Notes under the pieces: model-generated
Databases searched by the model: none
What the model was told of the DNA's origin: nothing
The model's input: only the letters and a program-made list of their open reading frames with translations
Assembly (NCBI GenBank): GCA_905250885.1
Contig: CAJNOQ010002421.1
Span: forward strand, 1 to 24,431
Reading direction: 5' to 3'
Source: Didymodactylos carnosus
Lineage: Eukaryota; Rotifera; Eurotatoria; Philodinida; Philodinidae
DNA length: 24,431 nucleotides
Position numbers and translations under genes: made by a program
Shown here: in pieces, positions 18,561 through 24,431 of the stretch
Layout of the letters: every line of letters starts with the position of its first letter
Numbering within the stretch: the stretch's first letter is position 1

Positions 18561-18719
18561 TTGTGAAGTACATAAAGTATCCTTTACGAACTTTACTTAC
18601 AATTCGAGTTGTGCCAAAAATTTTTTTCTATAAACTTTTTGTAACAAAGTGTCTGTTTCACTTCGAATTCAAAGTCTGATGAAAATTTTCGTTTTTTAGC
18701 AACTTTTACGTTAAGGTGT

Positions 18720-18790
18720 CTATCTAGTCATTCATTGCCTTGATCGACTACATGAGCTATACAAAATGAGTAGGATCTTAACATTTCTTC
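18720..18790 (+). repeat. Second duplicated block (partner at 19220-19310)
   Basis: Both copies share CATTCATT, a CCTTGA-CGA block, and GAGCTATACAA followed by GATCTTAA. The partner has expanded its CATT run into a short microsatellite. With the 18300 and 19385 blocks, this shows that a region of roughly 1 kb was duplicated or shuffled locally. Confidence 0.5.
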
Positions 18791-19225
18791 GCCTGTAAAT
18801 GTTCTTCAGCACAACGTTTACAGGCACAACTTAGCAAAACAAGCTTCAAGATTCAAGAAAAAGGTTCTTTGAAGTTGAGCAGATCTCAACTTTGTGCAAG
18901 ACAGTGTGCAAGACCCTTAATAATACACAATAATTGTGCAGCGAGACAAGCATTTGAATAAAAAGTGGCTACGATTTAATCTCTGTTAATTATTTCGTAT
19001 CACCATAGACTTACAGTCTAAGAGATTCCCAAACAATGTCTTTGAAAGGTTACTTTGATTTACACATTGCTCTAACCCCTAAAAAACATTGTTGCTCAAT
19101 CTGCTTGCTTTTGGCAATATGTCATTTATTTTTCAATTTCGTGTGTTCTGACATGTACAAAGAAAAAGTTCTTATTTGTTTTTCTTTTTCCCATTTAATC
19201 AGTAGAAGCATTATTATCATTCATC

Positions 19226-19248
19226 ACTCATTCATTCATTCATTCATT
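19226..19248 (+). repeat. ATTC microsatellite
   Basis: Five uninterrupted ATTC units within CTCATTCATTCATTCATT and onward. The corresponding place in the sister block (near 18733) has only about two units, so the run expanded after the duplication. Confidence 0.85.
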
Positions 19249-19384
19249 ACCTTGAGCGATTACGCGAGCTATACAAGATCTTAATATTATCTCTGAAATG
19301 CATCTGATATTAGTTTGTAATTCACTTTTCAATGCTAAACTTCAACGTTCCAGCCCAAAATCCAAGTCGTATAGATCTAACTTT

Positions 19385-20210
19385 GGTGAAGATGATCGTT
19401 ATTTGGAGTTTTTAGGTGGTTCGATTTTTACATGAAAAAAACGTTTCGAAAAATTGAAATCGTGATCAGCTCATCGAGTTCTATCCAGTGATGTATAAAT
19501 AAGTCAAAAATAAAATACTGCTTCAACTTTGAATGAGCGGCACCTTAGCATTTTTCTCGTTTGAGTACCATTCAAAGTACCGGAGGATGCTAAGTTGTGC
19601 TGTGTTAATTTTTCTAGCTAGAAAAGGAGAGAATTTTGTGCTCTATCGATCTCACTCATTTACAACTTCATACAATATTTTCCCTACGTCAGCTGAACTC
19701 AGTTAATTGTCAACACAATTAATTCTCAACTCGCTTTTCAATTTTTTTGACTAATGGTTTCAATTGAGAAACTTTGTTTATATATCAAAAGATGCATAAT
19801 TTAATCTAGTGTAAGATCATGAGACTGAAACCCTGGATTTAGAACGTTTTACCACTTTTATAGCAAAAAAGTGAAGTCTGTGAAAAATATGTTCAAAAGT
19901 TAAGATCTTTTAGATTTATCAGTTTTTTGCGCAGAGAAATATTTTTAGCAGTCAGTCTTAACTGCAAAATTTCGAAAAATACGTAAGAAGATGCAGAATT
20001 TTTCGTTGAATCTTCTGTTGTTTACAAAATTCTTATGAAATCTTTATTTAATCAAGAGAAATATTTTTTCAGACTGCTGCAGTTTGACAGCTTAGCACCC
20101 TGCATATATTTTGAATGGTACTCAAACGAGAAAAACGCTATCAGAGGCAAATAGCAGGATTTGTAGAGAATTCAAATTTCTATCGACTGAATTTAGAACA
20201 AATTCTGTAT
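19385..20210 (+). repeat. Dispersed repeat, copy B (interrupted by a 591-bp element)
   Basis: The left half (19385-19547) matches copy A through CATCGAG, ATAAATAAGTCAAAAATAAA and GCACCTTA. The right half resumes at 20139 with TATCAGAGGCAAATAGCAGG and TTTGTAGAGAATTCAA. The interruption falls exactly at a TA. Confidence 0.75.
19548..20138. mobile_element. 591-bp TA-inserting inverted-repeat element with known empty site
   Basis: The left end reads GCATTTTTCTCGTTTGAGTA and the right end, inverted, GCGTTTTTCTCGTTTGAGTA. Both then continue CCATTCAAA, followed by a looser CTAAG-type block. TA is present on both sides (19546-19547 and 20139-20140), but only once in the empty copy at 18481. Insertion with TA duplication is therefore directly documented. 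Terminal arms are about 30 well-conserved bases. The interior encodes no transposase. The TA target suits Tc1/mariner-type transposition, although the end sequence is not one I recognise. Confidence 0.85.
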
Positions 20211-20339
20211 TACTTCGTTTTTCTTAATTCGAACATGTATGAATAATGAAGAATAACGATCAGTTATTTTGTACGTATATTATTTAATCGGATATCACAC
20301 AACATCGTTTTATTACAACATTGTATTATTAAAAGAACA

Positions 20340-20544
20340 AAATGCACTTGTGAGCAATAGTTGAAGATAATGTGGGTGATGTGAGAGCTTATTATGAAAA
20401 ATATTTAAATTTTTAGCTTGCTGACAAATCTGATGGTGATCGTAATAGCATTGACAAACAGGAAATTGGTGTTAAAAGGATATGTAAAAATGTGATTTTC
20501 CGCAAAAAGGAAAATACTCAATGAATTCGATTTCAAAATGAAAA
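20340..20544 (+). pseudogene. EF-hand-like remnant
   Basis: One frame reads VEDNVGDVRAYYEKYLNF, then TAG, then LADKSDGDRNSIDKQEIGVK. Flanking helices around DGDRN-SIDKQE resemble a calcium-binding EF-hand loop (acidic positions 1 and 3, Ile at 8, Glu at 12). The loop is one residue short, and the normally invariant Gly at position 6 is missing. TTTAAATTTTTAG before LADKSD could instead be an acceptor, but no donor precedes it. A TGA follows after KKENTQ, with a GTAAGA donor just beyond. It is either a decayed EF-hand gene or one exon of a gene whose other exons I cannot find. Confidence 0.45.
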
Positions 20545-20656
20545 GTAAGATGTATTCAGATTTTTGCATATTTTTAAATGAGATATTGGTTATAAGAATT
20601 AGTTTGAAATCGGCATTACAGTAGTTAAAATACTAGAAATATCGCTATTTTTTCAG

Positions 20657-20848
20657 AAACCATCTGTGGAAATTTTTTTCTTCAAAAAACTTTTTATCAC
20701 AGAGTTTCAGGTTTTTCAAGATGAAACACGAGTTGTGACACATCTCATTTTGCATGCTCTTCAAGGCGTAAGTGATTTTGCAAAAGGAAACAACATAAAT
20801 TGTCATATTATTGTATTTCTCGATGCGTTCACAAATAAGTTAAAATAA
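20657..20848 (+). CDS. Possible last exon following the EF-hand remnant
   Basis: An acceptor (TATTTTTTCAG, ending 20656) opens a frame with KPSVEIFFF, ITEFQVFQDETRVVTHLIL, HALQGVSDFAKGNNINCHII and FLDAFTNKLK before TAA. No ATG starts it, so it can only be an internal or terminal exon. It follows the EF-hand-like remnant by about 110 bases, on the same strand. The phase with that remnant's donor is not settled. No family is recognised. The composition is plausible for protein but proves little. Confidence 0.3.
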   Translation, partial: KPSVEIFFFKKLFITEFQVFQDETRVVTHLILHALQGVSDFAKGNNINCHIIVFLDAFTNKLK

Positions 20849-21788
20849 GATGTTTTCTTAACATTTTTCTTGGGAAAGAAACATCAGTCATATTGGTAAT
20901 AAAATGATATTTTCTTTAGATGTACAGCATGAATTTATTTGTTGGCACATTACAAAATTATTCTTGCATTTTAAATTCAAGCAAATTCGACAATCTCAGA
21001 TAGTGTTTTGGCAACCCTGTTATGTAAAAAAGTGTAAATGACAAATTGTCATTGGCAATGTCGTTGTTGCTCTATATCAACATGAATTGTTTTTTCTTCT
21101 TGTCGTTCAGGAGAAATAAGAGCAGATAAAATACAGGAACAATTCACAGTCACTATTCTCGGACATAATTATTAATATTAAATTTATCGATATTTTCTTT
21201 TCTTCTTTCAATGATTGACAATTATTTTTTCCGATTATTTTTTTAAATGTTCTGATGTTAATTTAAAAATAATAAGAAAAATTATTATAGGCATACAAAT
21301 GATAAATATCGTACATGCTAAATAACTGTAATCACTTTTCAAAAACAAAAATCAAGTGCAATATCTCTTTATTGGTGAAACCTGTCTTACAGCATCTTGT
21401 GCAATCTGATATTTATTGGTAAGAAAGCGTATGATACTGTTTTGTGAGATTAAGCATAGTAACTTCTATACGTAACAAGAAATTATAGCGTTTTCATTCA
21501 GAAATCGCGCTTTTCAAACATTGAATAGGACAGTTATGCTATTCAGTCGCTCCTTCAATGAATAATGTGTCATTTAAGACTTTGATTTCTCAAAATTATT
21601 ACTAATGTCTAAATAAACTAGGTGAAAGAAGATAGACCACAGGAGATGACTAGGGTCTGAATCTGCTCCAAAATCACTGATTTTTTCGAGTGTATTGATT
21701 GGTAAAATCCAAGAAAGGTTCTAAATTCCCTAAAACTTCTGAACCTAAGTGGAAAGCCTAACAAGGGAACGTTTTGAGATGCATAGCC
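20849..21788. other. No gene recognised
   Basis: Strongly AT-rich, with many T runs and no supported exon, long repeat or structured RNA. The minus-strand frame at 21618-21923 overlaps the next inverted repeat and has no family resemblance. Confidence 0.4.
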
Positions 21789-22629
21789 GAAGTGTCTAAA
21801 GACGAATTGATGAATCGCAATTTTTAAGCGTAAAAATGACGCAACAATTCGCATTTTACGCTTATTTTGAGATTTCGCAGCGAATTGATGCGCACTGGAT
21901 CGAATTCGTATAGATACTTTCAAAAACGTTTACGAATTCATCTTGCGAATTTGTAAACATGAGAATAGATCGAACACAATGCTGATCAATTCGGAAATAA
22001 TTCGTAAAATTAGTTTAGAAATTAGTGTTCATTGCTTTAGAACTAGACTAATGCGTAAATACGAATTAGCGAATTCGTATTACGAACTGATCTACCGGCT
22101 GAAAATGCATACTTCTAACATCAATTCGCCGTTATTTTTACGAATTCGTAAAACACAAATTGCCGTCAATGACAAGAAGCATTTCTATGAGGTTAAAAAT
22201 AGATACACTCGACTCTCCGCATCGGTTCGCATACTTCTGCCATGAATACGCAGTTATTTTTACGAATATGTAAAAAAATTGACAGAAATCCAACGAAGCG
22301 CGTTGGACTTGTTGTGTAAATACTCACAGCCATTCTCACTGCCCCCCAAAAGATCATTTCACGAATTCGTCGATAGTCGACCAATTCGTTTTACGAATTC
22401 GTAGGTACCTGAAATTTCTTGCCTATGAATTCAACCCAGTTCACGAATTGGCAAGAGAAACAAAAGAGTCACCGATTTTAGGTATTTTCTCATCATTTTT
22501 GTTAATTCGCATCAGTTTGCAGTGAATTACGTATTCGCTGCGAATTCGCAAAACAATGGCAAAATGCGAATTATTGTATCATTTTTACGCTCAAATACTG
22601 CGATTCGTCAATTCGTCTTTAGACACTTT
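21789..22629. repeat. ~840-bp foldback packed with ACGAATTCGT palindromes
   Basis: The outer arms pair: AAGTGTCTAAAGACGAATTG (from about 21790) with its complement ending at 22629. They continue through GCGTAAAAATGA and AATTCGCATTTT for about 100 bases with moderate divergence. Between the arms the self-complementary word ACGAATTCGT and variants (GCGAATTCGC, TACGAATTCGTA) recur about ten times. Two longer units share GTTATTTTTACGAAT (about 22131 and 22252). The structure is a foldback whose interior is a cluster of short palindromes. Open frames here on both strands are artefacts of the repeat. Confidence 0.7.
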
Positions 22630-23794
22630 GTCCACACTAATAAACGTTTTCACATGATATATATGGCAATTGATAGAGGATAGTGCCCTAGTAAAAAGCC
22701 TAAAAGGATTTGTGCCCAGATATCTTCTTTCAGAAGTTATGAATCTTTTTTTTTTTCATGCTCCAGATGCCACAGCTACACTCAGAAAAGAATAATTCCT
22801 CAAGTTTACCCAATTAAGGCCTGAAATTTTATTTCTATGATTCTGCTGATAGTCAACTAATATCACAGAAAGTTTTAGCTTTCTAACTTTTCTAGGCGAA
22901 AACATATGAAATTTTATCTTTTTTAACGCAAATCATGTTTTCCAAAAGTTGTTTTTCCACAGAGTCACATTTTTTTGTGAAATATAGAGAAATAAGATAG
23001 AGTGAAGCTTTGTAGGAGAGTCGGCCCATCCTCTGACGAGCATCAGGAGGGAGATCGTGACCTCTCTTCTGTCACGCAGAGGCCTCTGCTACCATGTATG
23101 GACGATTTTTTTGATTTTTTTTGTTTTTTCAGTGCATTTTGCAGTATTGAGAACGCAGAACAGTTTTAACATTATAATAAGTAGGCCAGGCTTTAATAAA
23201 ATAAATTCTAAGATAAATGTTTGTTGAACTAATAATAGCCGTAACGATAAGAAAATAACATAATATAATTAATGCATATGATATTTCACAAAGAAATGAT
23301 TAAAACATAATATTGTTTGAAACCAACTTTGATTAATGCCGCTTCAATACATTGATTTTCAGAACAAGAATGATCGTTAAATGAGAAACATATTTGTTTA
23401 ACGTTTTGAAACGGACCCAGATGAAAAAAAATCTAGCTGTTAATTTGTTAAATGAGGGTTCCGCATAAAACTGATAATCGGCTCCCTTTTTTTTGTCTGA
23501 AAATGATTCTGCGAGTAGTAGAAACGTATTATTGGTCGGTTTTAAGTCACTTTGCGTACTTTTGGTAACTAAAATCCGGATAATTATTAATAGTAATCAT
23601 CGTCGATAGGGTGCCAATAGCTCATCCCTCAAAGATCAGATATAGGTTACGTTACATAACACATGTTTTTCTCATGTTTCTTTCGCGTAGGCCATAAAGT
23701 AAATATATAATTAGGTAGACTCTAAAATTCTCTACAGAATGTATGTAACATAACAGTTAACCGCAGTGCTTAAAATAATCCTACGTATACCATA
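22630..23794. other. No gene recognised; one less AT-rich patch
   Basis: Mostly AT-rich. 23015-23100 is richer in G and C and has CGTGAC pairing with GTCACG, plus the palindrome AGAGGCCTCT. It does not fold as a tRNA and no coding frame stands out. The remainder has no supported feature. Confidence 0.4.
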
Positions 23795-24431
23795 CAGTAG
23801 ACAGTCCTCGCTGTTGTAGCCCTTTTTTCTCACAAACAAGAAACCATATTATACACAATTTTGAAGCTCATGCAACTGGCATATTTAGAAACTGCATCGG
23901 TGGAACCAGTCCCAGAAAATGGATCGGAAGTAAGCCAACTAGGGAAAAATGCGACATACTTCCAGTGTTTACTATTTCTTACACTAGTAAAGAAATAAGT
24001 AGATTTTGTGTCATATACTGTTTTAAACCGCATGGAATTTCTTACAGAGCAAGCTACGTATGATATTTTGATCAGTAGGTTGAGTCTCTGTAGTTTTAGG
24101 TGTGGTATCAGTTTTGCTGAGAGTCCCAAGACTGGTATTAGGTGATATCGGATAACCTCTGAAGATAATGGAAAGATACGTTATCCAACATATTGTACCT
24201 CGTGGAAGTGTTTTTTTTCAGACAAAGGTGGTCTTTACTAGTGTAAGAAATAGTAAAAACTGGAAGTATGTCGCATTTTTCCCTAGTTGGCTTACTTCCG
24301 ATCCATTTTCTGGGACTGGTTCCACCGATACAGTTTCTAAATATGCCAGTTGCATGAGCTTCAAAATTGTGTATAATATGGTTTCTTGTTTGTGAGAAAA
24401 AAGGGCTACAACAGCGAGGACTGTCTACTGT
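23795..24431. mobile_element. Young TA-flanked MITE with ~199-bp terminal inverted repeats, pogo-like ends
   Basis: The left arm (23795-23993) and right arm (24231-24430) are inverted copies with only two differences seen (TGCATCGG against TGTATCGG, and CCAGTGTTT against CCAGTTTTT), about 99 percent identity. The ends read CAGTAGACAGTCCTCGCTGT, preceded by TA at 23793-23794. The last base of the window is the T of the expected right TA. CAGT ends with a CTCGCT block resemble pogo/Tigger-type elements of the Tc1/mariner superfamily. The roughly 237-bp centre encodes no transposase. The matching peptides encoded by both arms on opposite strands are a by-product of the repeat. Confidence 0.88.

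Noticed and set aside
19036..19284. Plus-strand 82-codon frame
   Set aside because: It ends in a microsatellite (HHSFIHSFI) and lies within duplicated non-coding blocks. It lacks conservation with the sister copy in the same frame.
23015..23100. GC-richer hairpin-forming patch as a possible structured RNA
   Set aside because: Only short stems (CGTGAC/GTCACG, AGAGGCCTCT). It does not fit tRNA, 5S rRNA or a known snRNA pattern.
23830..24395. Two opposite-strand frames sharing the peptide ending SFKIVYNMVSCL
   Set aside because: The shared peptide arises because both lie in the inverted arms of one element. There is no conserved domain and only one arm could be sense, so they are not called as genes.

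Overview
The window is AT-rich eukaryotic DNA with spliced genes and many DNA-transposon fossils. Several introns are very short: 56 bp at 1399-1454, 56 bp at 7341-7396 and 63 bp at 6762-6824. A decaying non-ribosomal-peptide-synthetase-type adenylation domain carries one of these introns. Very short introns, an acquired NRPS-like gene and many TA-flanked inverted-repeat elements together point to an invertebrate, most likely a bdelloid rotifer. This is an inference from style; no marker gene proves it. I saw no rRNA, tRNA, CRISPR array or bacterial-type operon.

Layout. 1-163: five copies of a ~33-bp tandem repeat. 718-3061 (+): broken adenylation-domain gene, split by a foldback repeat. 3062-5586: non-coding DNA with two inverted repeats, one of them a nearly perfect 362-bp hairpin. 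5587-7977 (-): the best gene, a matrix-metalloproteinase-like protein with signal peptide, cysteine-switch prodomain, zinc catalytic domain, and then a cysteine-rich module and helical tail instead of a hemopexin domain. Its catalytic Glu is Gly, and a 2-bp duplication shifts the frame downstream. 8089-10600: upstream DNA with two TGACGTCA sites, a foldback, and an A-rich array of degenerate AAAACCRTR motifs.

10601-13010 (-): pieces that may belong to one membrane-protein gene. A signal-peptide exon lies at 12561-13010 and a C-terminal exon with a PPxY motif at 10688-10867. A second PPxY motif follows in the same frame after a single TAA. A Tc1/mariner-like element (10936-12055) and another foldback (12188-12516) sit between the two exons. 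13312-14840: three inverted repeats in a row. 15182-15460 (-): an unassigned open frame. 15461-18050: mostly empty, with a dispersed GGGATAATTATGGACA motif. 18051-20210: inverted and duplicated blocks, including a 591-bp element whose empty target site is preserved in the sister copy. 20340-20848 (+): an EF-hand-like remnant. 21789-22629: a foldback rich in ACGAATTCGT palindromes. 23795-24431: a young element with ~199-bp, almost identical arms, cut by the window edge.

No operon-like or joint pathway is visible. The genes look independent, and their exons have been disrupted or spread apart by foldback and Tc1/mariner/pogo-type non-autonomous elements. At least eleven inverted repeats fall in 24 kb.
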